Positions 26,838 to 36,127 of a stretch of DNA of 64,000 nt are shown here, piece after piece (position 1 is the stretch's first letter; each line of letters begins with the position of its first letter). The notes below the pieces were generated by a model. That model ran no database searches and was not told where the DNA came from. It saw only the letters and a list, made by a program, of their open reading frames with translations. This DNA comes from CAZSMC01 sp964607755 (GTDB lineage: Bacteria > Zhuqueibacterota > Zhuqueibacteria > Residuimicrobiales > Krinioviventaceae), in assembly GCA_964607755.1 (NCBI GenBank), contig CAZSMC010000018.1:4829-68828 (forward strand). The letters run 5' to 3'. Made by a program: the position numbers and the translations under genes.

Positions 26838-26867
26838 AAAAAGGTTCTCTAAAACAGAGAACCTTTT
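26838..26867 (-). terminator. Strong hairpin between the YfhO-like gene and asnB
   Basis: AAAAGGTTCTCT (26839-26850), loop AAAAC, AGAGAACCTTTT (26856-26867): a perfect 12-bp stem. Read on the minus strand it ends in five T, as expected of an intrinsic terminator for the upstream genes. Because asnB starts only 25 bases further, it may attenuate rather than end transcription. Confidence 0.7.
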
Positions 26868-26890
26868 GCAAGAACGGGTTGATTATCAGT

Positions 26891-29395
26891 TCAGGCTGAT
26901 TTTGTTTTTCTGCGAATACGCGGCACAAGGGCAATGATGAGCAGCAGATAAACGACCGCCGTGGTTCCGCCAGTGACAGCCATGCTGATTTTAAAAGTTT
27001 TGGGTTCGAGTTCAAAACTTATGGTGTGCTCGCCTTCCGGCACAACCACACCGCGCAAAACATGATTCACATTGACGATTTCGCTTTTCTTGCCATCCAC
27101 AAAAGCTTTCCAGCCTGCCGGATAATAAATTTCGCTCAAAACCATGAGCGTTTGCGTATCGGTGAAAAGCTCGATGTCGATATAATTGGGTTCGTACCGG
27201 GTTAGCTGCCAATCGCAACTGTCCGGTTTGGCAATAGATTCATCCAGCTCTTGTTGAAGGATGGCCGTTTCTGCCGGATTAAAAGCCGGGTCGTTCAGGC
27301 GGGACAGCCGTCTGTCCCGGTCCTGAATGATTTCGATATTGCCGACGCACCAGAGGCGCGGCAAAACTGCATTATTCTCGTAAACGACAATTTCCTGTCC
27401 TTCATCTTCATAAACCAGCGTTAAATTCGGATGCTGAATCCGGCCCTTTGCCAGCACATATTTGCCGTTCAACATATTCACCACATTCCAGTTGATTGGA
27501 GTGCCTTCACTGTTTTGAAAGCCAGGGGCTGTACGCTGATAGAGACAAGATTCGCGGAGGTCCTGGTAAATCCGCAGCTTGGCAGGATGATAGCCGGTAA
27601 TCGATTGATGAAAATACGGCCAATGCGCCTGGCCGGACAATTCACCAATCGGCATGATGCGGTGCATTTCCTCGTCCTGTTGAATGATCTGATCGATCTT
27701 CGTTTTGACAAAATAATTGTCCATTCTCTTTTCGTTGACCAAATCTTGCATATAGCGTTTGTCAATGCCGAACAGATCAAAAAGCAGCAGAATAGTAATT
27801 GCACCTATAAACAGTGTTTTTGAAAGCCAGTTTTTCAAAAACGCCATCACCACAATAAATGTAACCGCGACAAGTCCGAGCATGCGCACGGCATCACCTT
27901 TGAGCAGATCGAACCTGGCGGTTTTGAGCAGATTCAGGATATTGTCATTATACTGTTGAACCTCTTGAGGTTTGACCAAAGGTAGCGCGTTTCGGAACAC
28001 GAATGGTGCCAGACCCAGTGCCGCGAAAATACCAAAGATGATTAACAAGCCGCGCACCAGTTTTGCACGTTCAATTTCTTTGGTACGGTTTATAAGAAAA
28101 TGCAAACCAATTCCAGCTAAAAGAGCAAATGAAAAGAAAACGACAACCACAATCATTGTCGGGACGCGGAACTTGTCGAAAAACGGCACATAATTCAAAA
28201 AGAATTTATATAACGGCGGAAAATGCCGGCCCCACGCCAGCAGCAGCGAAAAGACAATCAGCACGCTGAGTATTTTGACTTCACGTCTCTTCCATTGAAA
28301 ACCAATGCCGATAAAAGCCAGCATCAGGGTCACCACGCCCATGTAATCGGTTGTCGAGGTGAACGGCATGTGCCCCCAATATCCGGGAATGACCCGGCCT
28401 TTCAGTTGTTCAGCATCGTCGCCCTGATACAGTTGCGAAGAATGGCCGCCAAAGAAACGTGGGATGATAAAATTGTACATCTCGGCAGGATGTAACGACC
28501 ACTGGGTGGCATAATCGAAATCCAGCCCGGTGGATTCCTTTTCACCGGTGCCGCCGCGAATGGTATATTGGGAATACTCTCGCACCTGAATGGCATTAAA
28601 GGAAGACATGCCCACGCCCAGAGCAAGCCCCAGCAGAATTAATCCCCCTCGGGCACCGACAGGTTTCCAATCTTTATTTTTGATCCATTGGACGAGTTCC
28701 ACCACGCCGAAAAACAGCATGACCAGGCCCGTATAAAAAACAATCTGATAGTGTCCGGCGCGAACAGACAGACTGAATGCAATCGTGAACAGGCTAAAGT
28801 TCAACAAATTGCCTTTTTTGAGCAAACGCAGAAAGGTGTACAAAACCAGAGGCATCAGCATGATGGTCATGACTTTGCTGTTGTGGCCGGCTTCGATGAG
28901 GCCAATGAAATTTGGCCACCATATAAAAGCCAATGCTGAAAATGTCCCAATGATTAGTGAAAAATTCCAGAACCGCATGAGCAGCAAAATCCCCACAGCA
29001 CCGAGAAGATAATAAACCGTCTGCCACTGCACGGCCTGGGAAAGCCACACGATAATGTACCGGGCAGGCTGCTCGAACGGCGGCTTGAGAGAAATAAGAT
29101 GCGCCGGCATCCCGGAAAAAACATTGTTAGCCCAGAGCGGAATGTAATCGTACTTTTCCCTGGCATCCAAAATCGATTTGGCATTTCCTTTCCAGGAGAT
29201 AATATCCGTAGAAGGCGGGACTTTATTCTGAAAAACGAGCGGCGCAAAGTAAATCAATACAAGCAGCAAAATGATGCCCAGACTAATGGCGTATTGCTGA
29301 GTGGTGGTAAGCTGAAAAGATTGTTTGAGGTGCTTTGCTTGTTTTTGCTGGGATTTGCTCTTTCTCTTTTTAGATGTCTGTTTTTTTTGACTCAT
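26891..29395 (-). CDS. YfhO-like multi-span membrane protein
   Basis: The protein is 834 residues. A Lys-rich cytoplasmic N-terminus (about 25 residues) precedes a dozen or so hydrophobic segments, a large extracytoplasmic part (about 520-790) and a last membrane helix near the C-terminus. The first loop (FQNKVPPSTDII) and the overall layout match the YfhO family, which in Firmicutes flips or transfers sugars to lipoteichoic acids, a GT-C-like activity. The role here is inferred from the glycosyltransferase neighbours. ATG 29395 is chosen because ACAGGA lies 5 bases ahead; an in-frame GTG is 12 bases upstream. Confidence 0.82.
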   Translation of the reverse strand: MSQKKQTSKKRKSKSQQKQAKHLKQSFQLTTTQQYAISLGIILLLVLIYFAPLVFQNKVPPSTDIISWKGNAKSILDAREKYDYIPLWANNVFSGMPAHLISLKPPFEQPARYIIVWLSQAVQWQTVYYLLGAVGILLLMRFWNFSLIIGTFSALAFIWWPNFIGLIEAGHNSKVMTIMLMPLVLYTFLRLLKKGNLLNFSLFTIAFSLSVRAGHYQIVFYTGLVMLFFGVVELVQWIKNKDWKPVGARGGLILLGLALGVGMSSFNAIQVREYSQYTIRGGTGEKESTGLDFDYATQWSLHPAEMYNFIIPRFFGGHSSQLYQGDDAEQLKGRVIPGYWGHMPFTSTTDYMGVVTLMLAFIGIGFQWKRREVKILSVLIVFSLLLAWGRHFPPLYKFFLNYVPFFDKFRVPTMIVVVVFFSFALLAGIGLHFLINRTKEIERAKLVRGLLIIFGIFAALGLAPFVFRNALPLVKPQEVQQYNDNILNLLKTARFDLLKGDAVRMLGLVAVTFIVVMAFLKNWLSKTLFIGAITILLLFDLFGIDKRYMQDLVNEKRMDNYFVKTKIDQIIQQDEEMHRIMPIGELSGQAHWPYFHQSITGYHPAKLRIYQDLRESCLYQRTAPGFQNSEGTPINWNVVNMLNGKYVLAKGRIQHPNLTLVYEDEGQEIVVYENNAVLPRLWCVGNIEIIQDRDRRLSRLNDPAFNPAETAILQQELDESIAKPDSCDWQLTRYEPNYIDIELFTDTQTLMVLSEIYYPAGWKAFVDGKKSEIVNVNHVLRGVVVPEGEHTISFELEPKTFKISMAVTGGTTAVVYLLLIIALVPRIRRKTKSA

Positions 29396-29428
29396 AATCC
29401 TGTCCACAGTTTTATTTTCAAACGAAAA

Positions 29429-30487
29429 TTACATGTGATCTGAACATTTATAATATCGTTTAACAAATCCGGTAAATTCATCTTGTTTGAGAATGACACG
29501 CCGAACGAACGCAATTGTAAAACCCAACCCGTAACCGGTAATCTGCAATATCATGACCAGAGGCACGAAAACAGCGGTTTTCACATTCCATTTCAAACCC
29601 GCATCTACGGCGCTGAACAACAGAGCGGCAATGCCAAACGCTGCAAACCAGATCCATACAGAGAACACAGCGGGAAAAATAATCGCACAAAGAGTAAACA
29701 GCGTAATAAACCAGAAACCGATAGCCGGCGCAAAGTGTAACGGTTCGAGCATGTTCTTATCGATTTTGTATAAATTAATACGCGCTACGCCCCAGTTAAA
29801 GACCTGGCGGAAAAATGTGCTCAATGAGGTTCGACGTTTATGAAATACTACGGCATCTTGGAGGTAAGCCACTTTTTCTCCGCTTTTGATAATGCGGTTG
29901 CTAAATTCGATATCCTGGCCGTGTCGCAAACTGCCAAACCCGCCGATTTTTTCATAGAGGTCGCGGTGCAATCCCATATTAAAGCTGCGCGGATAAAATT
30001 TTGCCAGGCGTTTATTTTTGCCGCCGCGCATACCGCCGGTGGTGAGAAACGAGGTCATGCTATAATTGATAGCCAGCAGCAGCGGCGGAAAATCCGGTTG
30101 TGCGTCATCACGCCCGCCAAAGGCTTTTAGCTCCGGATCAGAATCAAAAGCGCTTTTGATGGTTTTCAACCAGTCCGGCGGCGCTGTGCAATCCGAGTCG
30201 ATGAACACAAACACATCGCCTTTGGCGTTTTCCATGCCCTTGTTACGGGCTGCACCAGGGCCTTGATGATCCTGTCGAATAAACCGAACGTTCACGCCGG
30301 AAGATTTTTGAAATGTTTCGATCCATTCTGCGGTACCGTCTTTTGATCCGTCATCCACAAGAATAACTTTGAAATCATTCCTGCTCAAGTTCTGCTTTTC
30401 AAGTGACGCAAGCAGTTCTTGAATTTCCTGCTTGCGGTTATAGGACGGAATGATGACCGAAAGCCTGTTGCCGGGTGTTTGTGTCAT
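29429..30487 (-). CDS. Family GT2 glycosyltransferase with C-terminal membrane helices
   Basis: The 352-residue protein has a GT-A domain with VIIPSYNRKQEIQELLASL, the DDGSKDGT box and DSDC (DxD). The last ~110 residues contain two or three hydrophobic segments and an amphipathic end. It overlaps the previous gene by ATGA. The likely job is transfer of a sugar in surface polysaccharide assembly; donor and acceptor cannot be deduced. Confidence 0.88.
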   Translation of the reverse strand: MTQTPGNRLSVIIPSYNRKQEIQELLASLEKQNLSRNDFKVILVDDGSKDGTAEWIETFQKSSGVNVRFIRQDHQGPGAARNKGMENAKGDVFVFIDSDCTAPPDWLKTIKSAFDSDPELKAFGGRDDAQPDFPPLLLAINYSMTSFLTTGGMRGGKNKRLAKFYPRSFNMGLHRDLYEKIGGFGSLRHGQDIEFSNRIIKSGEKVAYLQDAVVFHKRRTSLSTFFRQVFNWGVARINLYKIDKNMLEPLHFAPAIGFWFITLFTLCAIIFPAVFSVWIWFAAFGIAALLFSAVDAGLKWNVKTAVFVPLVMILQITGYGLGFTIAFVRRVILKQDEFTGFVKRYYKCSDHM

Positions 30488-31458
30488 GCCTCAGGATCAT
30501 CCTCCCAGCCATACGTTTCTTTGATCAGATATGGATCGCTGTCCCTGCGAGATTCCGTGATCATCTCGCCCAGTAAACCAATGGAAAAGAACTGAATGCC
30601 AACAATAAACAGCAGGACACCTAAAAACAACAAGGGGCGGTTACTCAGGTGTGCGTCATAAACGATTTTTTGAATACTCAAATAAAGAAGAATAATGAAA
30701 CCCAAAAATGTGGTTATGCCGCCCCATAAACCAAATAGATGTAGTGGGCGTTTTTTATATTTCGTCAAAAAGCTAATAGTCAACAGATCAAACGCACCGC
30801 GGGTAAACCGGGCAGCGCCGTATTTTGAACGTCCGAATTTTCTCTCATGATGGTTCACCGGAATTTCAGTCACCCGGAATCCATGATTGTGGGCAATGAC
30901 CGGTAAATAGCGATGAAGTTCACCATAGACGTGCAAGTTTTTAATGACTCTGTTGCGGTACGCTTTCAAGCCGCAATTAAAATCATGCAGTTTGAGCCCG
31001 CTGAATTTAGAAGTGAAAAAATTAAAAATCCGGGACGGAATGCGTTTGGTCATCGGGTCACGGCGAACTTTTTTCCAGCCAGAGACTAGATCGTATCCTT
31101 CTTCAAGTTTGGCGACAAGATTAGGAATTTCGTTCGGATCGTCCTGAAGGTCAGCATCCATAGTGATAATAAACCGGCCGCTGGCTCTTTTAAATGCCGC
31201 AGCCAGCGCCGCCGACTTGCCATAGTTGCGGCGAAACTGAATGAGTTTGACCGATGGATCTTTTTCCCTGGCATTTTGAATCTGCTGAACCGTCTGATCG
31301 GTCGAACCATCATCCACAAAGATAATTTCATACGGTTTCTCTCTGGCGCTCAAGACAGCGCGCAGTCGGTCCACCAACTCGATGATAGAACTTTCCTCAT
31401 TAAAAGTTGGCAGGACGACAGATATGTCAATTGAATCCGGCATGAGACTTGTTATCAT
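30484..31458 (-). CDS. DPM1/GtrB-type polyprenyl-phosphate glycosyltransferase (GT2)
   Basis: The 324-residue protein has SVVLPTFNEESSI, FVDDGSTDQT, MDADLQDDPNEIP and a GLKAYR motif, and ends with two membrane helices (about 235-255 and 268-290). This layout is that of GtrB/ArnC/DPM1 enzymes, which load undecaprenyl phosphate with a sugar for use on the periplasmic side. The neighbouring YfhO-like protein could be the GT-C user of that lipid-linked sugar (inference). Its ATG overlaps the preceding TAA by one base. Confidence 0.88.
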   Translation of the reverse strand: MITSLMPDSIDISVVLPTFNEESSIIELVDRLRAVLSAREKPYEIIFVDDGSTDQTVQQIQNAREKDPSVKLIQFRRNYGKSAALAAAFKRASGRFIITMDADLQDDPNEIPNLVAKLEEGYDLVSGWKKVRRDPMTKRIPSRIFNFFTSKFSGLKLHDFNCGLKAYRNRVIKNLHVYGELHRYLPVIAHNHGFRVTEIPVNHHERKFGRSKYGAARFTRGAFDLLTISFLTKYKKRPLHLFGLWGGITTFLGFIILLYLSIQKIVYDAHLSNRPLLFLGVLLFIVGIQFFSIGLLGEMITESRRDSDPYLIKETYGWEDDPEA

Positions 31459-32267
31459 TATAATTGGAATTTAAAGACATCAGGCGGCATTTTGATATAA
31501 AATTTTTTTGGTGCAATTTTAGTGTTTATGTGCACAGTTTCATAAAACATGGTCAATGATTCTTTTTCCTGCGGCCGGATATAGCGAATCGTTTGTGGAA
31601 TACGCACATTGTTAATTTTGACAAACCGGCTGAACTCTTCAATTCGAACGAGATTATTCGTCCTGTCCCGAACTTCTGTTTTCGTAATCACACCCCATTG
31701 CGGATCGAGCCAGTGTTTGTACAAGTACTCGTTATTATACCCGACAAGCAGCCACTCTTCTTCCTTGACGGATAATTGTAAATCCGACAAATGCTCAATT
31801 TTTGGCATGCCAGTAATTGCCTGCAAAAAATGTTTTCGAGACATATCAAATCCCAAAAACATGCCAAGACGAAGTGTGTCATGTTCCGTGCTGGTGTACA
31901 CCATGTTGTCCATGGGCGAATAGATGAAAAATTCGTACCGGTCGGCAAATAACACTCCGACATCCATGCCAAGCATGGCTTCCAGTTTCACATAAAGCGA
32001 GTCCGGTTTTTTTAGCAGGACATGCGCTCCGCCGCGAAACGATTGTCGCGGTGACTGCACAACCAATTGACCGCGGCCATTTAATGTTCGCAGCCTGTTG
32101 TAATTTCGTTGCAAATGGTTTTCAATCACGTTAGCATAGGCGTCATCCTCAGTCAAAACCGGTTTTTGAACGAGTCCGGCACATCCTGACAATAGAAAAG
32201 CGGTCACGCCAATAAGGCATAAAGACCGCCATACACTGGAAAGTAAAACCTGAAAAAAGTTTAACAT
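31458..32267 (-). CDS. DUF4292-family outer-membrane lipoprotein (LolB-like fold)
   Basis: The 269-residue protein has a signal sequence ending in FLLSGCAG, a lipobox. The rest is beta-rich with GRGQLVVQSPRQSFRGGAHVLLKKPDSLYVKLE, the kind of strand pattern seen in DUF4292 and LolA/LolB proteins that bind lipids. A function in outer-membrane lipoprotein or lipid handling is inferred. It overlaps the TPR gene stop (TGATG) and the next glycosyltransferase start (TAATG). Confidence 0.75.
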   Translation of the reverse strand: MLNFFQVLLSSVWRSLCLIGVTAFLLSGCAGLVQKPVLTEDDAYANVIENHLQRNYNRLRTLNGRGQLVVQSPRQSFRGGAHVLLKKPDSLYVKLEAMLGMDVGVLFADRYEFFIYSPMDNMVYTSTEHDTLRLGMFLGFDMSRKHFLQAITGMPKIEHLSDLQLSVKEEEWLLVGYNNEYLYKHWLDPQWGVITKTEVRDRTNNLVRIEEFSRFVKINNVRIPQTIRYIRPQEKESLTMFYETVHINTKIAPKKFYIKMPPDVFKFQL

Positions 32268-34264
32268 CAGTCTGCCTGGCTCAATTTATCCAGAATTTTC
32301 ACCCGTCGATTGTCCAGTTCATAGGCTTTGCGCCACAATTCTTCGGCTATTTCCTTATCTCCCAACGCCGCGTAGACGTCACCTAAATGATCAATAATTT
32401 CTGCGGTATTGGGACTCAATTCCATCGACTTTTCGATAAACTGTTTCGCTTTTTGAAACTCGCCAAGCCGATAATAAATCCATCCCAGAGTATCCAGATA
32501 GGGCGGATTATCAGGCTGAGCCTTCACAGCGCGTTGGGCATATTCAAGAGCTTCGTTTAACCTGATTTTTCGCTGGGACAGATGATAGGCATAATTGTTC
32601 AAAATGATCGGGCTATCAGGATTGTTTTTTAATAATTTGGCATATAGCTCCTCTGCCTGGTCGTATTGTTTAATTTCATCATAAGCGCCAGCCAAAGACA
32701 GGGCGATATGATCATTATCCGGGTCGTGTTTCAGAGCGGTTTCATAATAAGAAACAGCGCTGGCGGTTTTTCGCAGTTGACTGAGCACATTGCCGGCATA
32801 GTAATTCAACTCCGCGTCTTTGGGAAATTTTTCTATTGCATCTTTGAAATTTTGTAATGCCGTATCAAGGCTGTCCATTCGCATATAAGTAATGCCGCGA
32901 AGCACCCACAATTTGGGCAATTCTGCATTCAACTGGATTGCTTTATCAAAATAACCGGCGCATTCCTGGTTGTTACCTTGCAAAAAGTGAAAACGGCCGA
33001 GCGCCACATGAACCTGCCAGTCATCACCGTGACTTTCAATGAGCGGTTCTATGGTACTGATTGCTCTTAGAGTGTCCCCTTTTTGAACCAGCAGATTGGC
33101 AATTTCAATTCGTGAACCCACGTATGTTGTATCATTGTCTTTCAGTGGTTCATAAAGAGCAATAGCGTCTTGCCATTGTTTTTTCCCGGCGTAAATATCG
33201 CGCAGTGCACTTCTCACCATGTAAAACGCCTGCTTTTTTTCAAGCGCTGACCGGTAGGTCTGGATCGCTTTGTTTGTATCTCCCACGGCGATGTGCGCCT
33301 GTCCCAGGCTCAGATGCAAACGTTCACTATGCGGATGTTTAGCGATTGATCTTCCATAAAGGTCAATAGCTTTTGTGGTATCCTCATTTTCGATATACAA
33401 TTGACCGAGCTGTAGAATTGTAGTTACATCTGAAGAGTCTGGAGATAAAAGATCTTTGTACAGCGAGATAGCGCTTTGCCAGTCCTGGCGTTTTTTGTAC
33501 ACTCTCAGCAATTCAGCTCGTGCTTCCTTGAAATGTGGATTCTGTTGCAACGCTTTTTCATACCACGAAACAGCTTTTGCTGTGTCGCCTTGTGCTTTGC
33601 AGGTTGCGGCTAATGCAAGGTACGGGGCTTCCTGATTCGGATAGTTTTCATGAACATTTTGATATACTATTTGTGCCTGCTCGTAATGATTGTGTTGAAA
33701 AAATTGATGACCAATTCTGAGTTGATAGTCCAAATGACTTAATCCTCTGTCTATCATATTGTGATATGTTTTCAGAGCGTCCTGGGGCTTGTTTGTTTCG
33801 ATGAGAAGAACGGTGAGGTAATACATAGCCTCAATGTCGTAAGGCCGGAGCTCGATGATCTCGCGATAAACTTTTTCCGCCTTTGCAACATTCTCAGTGG
33901 CTTCATAGCACGCAGCCAACAGTTCCAGAGCATCCAGGTTGCCGGAACTCAATTGGAGTGCCTTTTGAGCATAACGAATGGCGAGGTCTGGTTGCCTGAG
34001 CATAAAATATTTTTCAGCCAGGGCAAGATAAATACCGGCAGAAAAGGAATCGTACTGTGCGGCCTGTTGATAATAAAACAATGCCTCTTTGGGATTTTCC
34101 AGCAAATCAGCAATGGCACCATTTATGACCATGTGCATCGCCGCGCGATTGTAGGTTTTATTTTCGTCCGGTGGGGACGATTTTGAAATGTTAAGTGAAG
34201 AAGCACAGTCAAGCGCAATTAAAAGAAAAGCCACAGTAAGAATGTAAAGTAATCGTTTTTTCAT
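32267..34264 (-). CDS. TPR-repeat lipoprotein
   Basis: The protein is about 665 residues. MKKRLLYILTVAFLLIALDCAS is a lipoprotein signal (lipobox LDCA). The remainder is a solenoid of about 16-17 tetratricopeptide repeats, visible as recurring A-x-x-x-Y-x-x-A and D/P-x-N patterns about every 34 residues. Such proteins act as scaffolds, often in polysaccharide export or outer-membrane assembly. ATG 34264 is preferred over ATG 34282, which has no Shine-Dalgarno and would put charged residues before the signal. It is the first gene of the minus-strand cluster. Confidence 0.85.
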   Translation of the reverse strand: MKKRLLYILTVAFLLIALDCASSLNISKSSPPDENKTYNRAAMHMVINGAIADLLENPKEALFYYQQAAQYDSFSAGIYLALAEKYFMLRQPDLAIRYAQKALQLSSGNLDALELLAACYEATENVAKAEKVYREIIELRPYDIEAMYYLTVLLIETNKPQDALKTYHNMIDRGLSHLDYQLRIGHQFFQHNHYEQAQIVYQNVHENYPNQEAPYLALAATCKAQGDTAKAVSWYEKALQQNPHFKEARAELLRVYKKRQDWQSAISLYKDLLSPDSSDVTTILQLGQLYIENEDTTKAIDLYGRSIAKHPHSERLHLSLGQAHIAVGDTNKAIQTYRSALEKKQAFYMVRSALRDIYAGKKQWQDAIALYEPLKDNDTTYVGSRIEIANLLVQKGDTLRAISTIEPLIESHGDDWQVHVALGRFHFLQGNNQECAGYFDKAIQLNAELPKLWVLRGITYMRMDSLDTALQNFKDAIEKFPKDAELNYYAGNVLSQLRKTASAVSYYETALKHDPDNDHIALSLAGAYDEIKQYDQAEELYAKLLKNNPDSPIILNNYAYHLSQRKIRLNEALEYAQRAVKAQPDNPPYLDTLGWIYYRLGEFQKAKQFIEKSMELSPNTAEIIDHLGDVYAALGDKEIAEELWRKAYELDNRRVKILDKLSQAD

Positions 34265-34456
34265 AAAGAAATCTTTTTCCATTAATCAAAAAATATATTA
34301 CTATTTTTTATCTTTAACAAGTAAAAAATCGGCTTTGAACAATACATAAAACGTTAAAATCATTGACCTTGTTCCTGGGTTCTTGATAATTATAAAGACT
34401 TTTCTCTTTGAAAAAAAATGGCTATTTTTGTAAAAACAAACAAAACAGGTGTGTAC

Positions 34457-35278
34457 ATGGAAAAACTCCAAAATCTGGATTTACTGGCAAAGTGCGGCGC
34501 GATTGTTTGTGACCTGGACGGTACTCTCTATTTGGAAAATGAACCCATTTCCGGGGCCCATGAATTTTTACAAACAATATTAGATTCAGGACGGGAATTG
34601 TTTTATTTCACCAATAACACGTCCCGGTCGCGGGCAAGTTATGTATCTAAATTACAGAACATGGATTTTCCGGTAACCGAGGAAAATATTATCACTTCTG
34701 CGGATTGTGCTGACAGCTATTTGCGCCGGGAGTACCTCTTTCCGCGAATTTATCTGGTCGGCAACCAGGATTTGCAGTCCGAGTTTGAATTCCGCGGTTA
34801 CGAAATCCTAACTGAAGAGGAAGCTTATACGCTCTTGCCAACGGCTGTAGTACTTGGATTTGATACCGAACTGACGTATCGAAAAATCCATACCTGTTAT
34901 GATCTGATAATTCAAAACGTGCCATTTATAGCCACTCACGCTGACAAGCTGTGTCCGGTCAGCAAAAACACATTCAAACCGGATGTGGGCTCATTTATTG
35001 CCATGTTCGAGACGGCAACCGGCGGCATAACTCCCACTGTCGTGGGCAAGCCAACAGAAGAAGCTGTAAAAGCTATTTCCGAGCGGGCTGGATTGCCGCC
35101 GCAGGAAATCGCTTTCATTGGCGACCGGCTCTATACGGATATTCGCATGGCTATGAATTATGATATGGTTGGCGTTTTGGTACTCAGCGGTGAAACCACA
35201 GAAGAGATGCTTGAAAAATCGCCAGACCGGCCAAAAATCGTTATCGATTCCATCGCCGATCTGACATACCATCTCTAA
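34457..35278 (+). CDS. HAD-superfamily IIA phosphatase (NagD/phosphoglycolate type)
   Basis: The 273-residue protein has motif I CDLDGTLYL (nucleophile Asp), motif II FTNNTSRSRASY, Lys in VGKPTEEAV and motif III GDRLYTDIRMA, the order typical of subclass IIA HAD enzymes such as NagD, AraL and 4-nitrophenyl phosphatases. Substrate unknown; small sugar phosphates are usual. ATG 34457 has AGGTG just upstream; an in-frame ATG at 34418 is possible. It is divergent from the TPR gene and convergent with the phosphatidyltransferase. Confidence 0.88.
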   Translation: MEKLQNLDLLAKCGAIVCDLDGTLYLENEPISGAHEFLQTILDSGRELFYFTNNTSRSRASYVSKLQNMDFPVTEENIITSADCADSYLRREYLFPRIYLVGNQDLQSEFEFRGYEILTEEEAYTLLPTAVVLGFDTELTYRKIHTCYDLIIQNVPFIATHADKLCPVSKNTFKPDVGSFIAMFETATGGITPTVVGKPTEEAVKAISERAGLPPQEIAFIGDRLYTDIRMAMNYDMVGVLVLSGETTEEMLEKSPDRPKIVIDSIADLTYHL

Positions 35279-35293
35279 ACGTTGTTAGCGCTG

Positions 35294-35887
35294 TTAGCTT
35301 TTTCTTCCCATTGAACGGATGAGAATGTGTTTGTTGCCGTTGAAATAATCGATTCCTGAATACAACGTCACGATCGCAGCCAGAGAGATTAAAAGCGTAG
35401 CCAGTTTAACCTGGGCAAATACATAAAGTGGTTCTGGCAAAAAGTGTATTTTTTGCAGGAAATAGATCAACAGAACAGGTGCAGTGCTGCCCGCCTGAAA
35501 CCAGGCTTTGACTTTGCCGCTCTTTCTGGCTGAAACGACTACATTCTCGCGAATAGCAAATACGCGCAAAATCGCCACAAAAACATCGCGATAAAAAAAG
35601 ATGGCAATAATCCACACCGGAGCCAGGTCGGCGCTGAGGAAACATAAAAAGATCGTAAAACGGCTGATACTGTCGGCAAACGGGTCCATGAGTTTACCGA
35701 AATCTGTAATCAGGTTTTTCTGCCGCGCCAGCCGGCCGTCGTAAAAGTCGGTTAGCTCAAAGATAATTAAAAGAATCAGACAAACAAAAATTGACCACGC
35801 CGTGTTTATGGCGAAAAAAAGGAGAAAAAGCGGACTGGCAATGATTCGAATCAAGGTTAAGGTGTTTGGTGTATTCATAGCGCTCAC
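35294..35887 (-). CDS. pgsA: CDP-alcohol phosphatidyltransferase, PgsA-like
   Basis: The 197-residue membrane protein has the family signature DFYDGRLAR followed by G and two Asp (ITDFGKLMDPFADS), which matches D-x2-DG-x2-AR-x8-G-x3-D-x3-D with all acidic residues in place. Five or six membrane helices are seen. The N-terminal NTPNTLTLIRI fits glycerophosphate phosphatidyltransferases, which make phosphatidylglycerol phosphate; other alcohol acceptors cannot be excluded. It lies alone on the minus strand, 15 bases from the end of the HAD gene. Confidence 0.85.
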   Translation of the reverse strand: MSAMNTPNTLTLIRIIASPLFLLFFAINTAWSIFVCLILLIIFELTDFYDGRLARQKNLITDFGKLMDPFADSISRFTIFLCFLSADLAPVWIIAIFFYRDVFVAILRVFAIRENVVVSARKSGKVKAWFQAGSTAPVLLIYFLQKIHFLPEPLYVFAQVKLATLLISLAAIVTLYSGIDYFNGNKHILIRSMGRKS

Positions 35888-35908
35888 TTTTCGTTAGCCT
35901 CAATTATT

Positions 35909-36042
35909 CACCACAAAGATCACAAAGTTTAAAAAAATCAAAACTATCGATGAAATAAATATTTTTTTATTAGAATTCTTAGTTTGAAATCGTTAGTACA
36001 TATAACCTATTGTTCTTCGTGATCTTCGTGTGCTCTGCGGTT
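35909..36042. repeat. Short palindromic-ended element, family R3 copy 1
   Basis: About 134 bases. The left end CACCACAAAGATCACAAAG and the right end (reverse complement CCGCAGAGCACACGAAGATCACGAAG) are imperfect inverted repeats around an AT-rich core. A similar element lies at 48685-48815. No coding capacity, so it resembles a miniature element or an intergenic mosaic repeat. Confidence 0.55.
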
Positions 36043-36127
36043 AAATTCATGAATTAATCAGGTTAGAATGAAACCAAAAGATAAAGAATTATTTGCCAAG
36101 CATCAAGCGATTTTCTGTGGGAAAAGG
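36043..36127. other. Intergenic spacer between two repeat elements
   Basis: With the two repeats around it, this belongs to a 547-base gene-free stretch (35888-36434). No gene or clear promoter is seen in the spacer itself. Confidence 0.4.
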
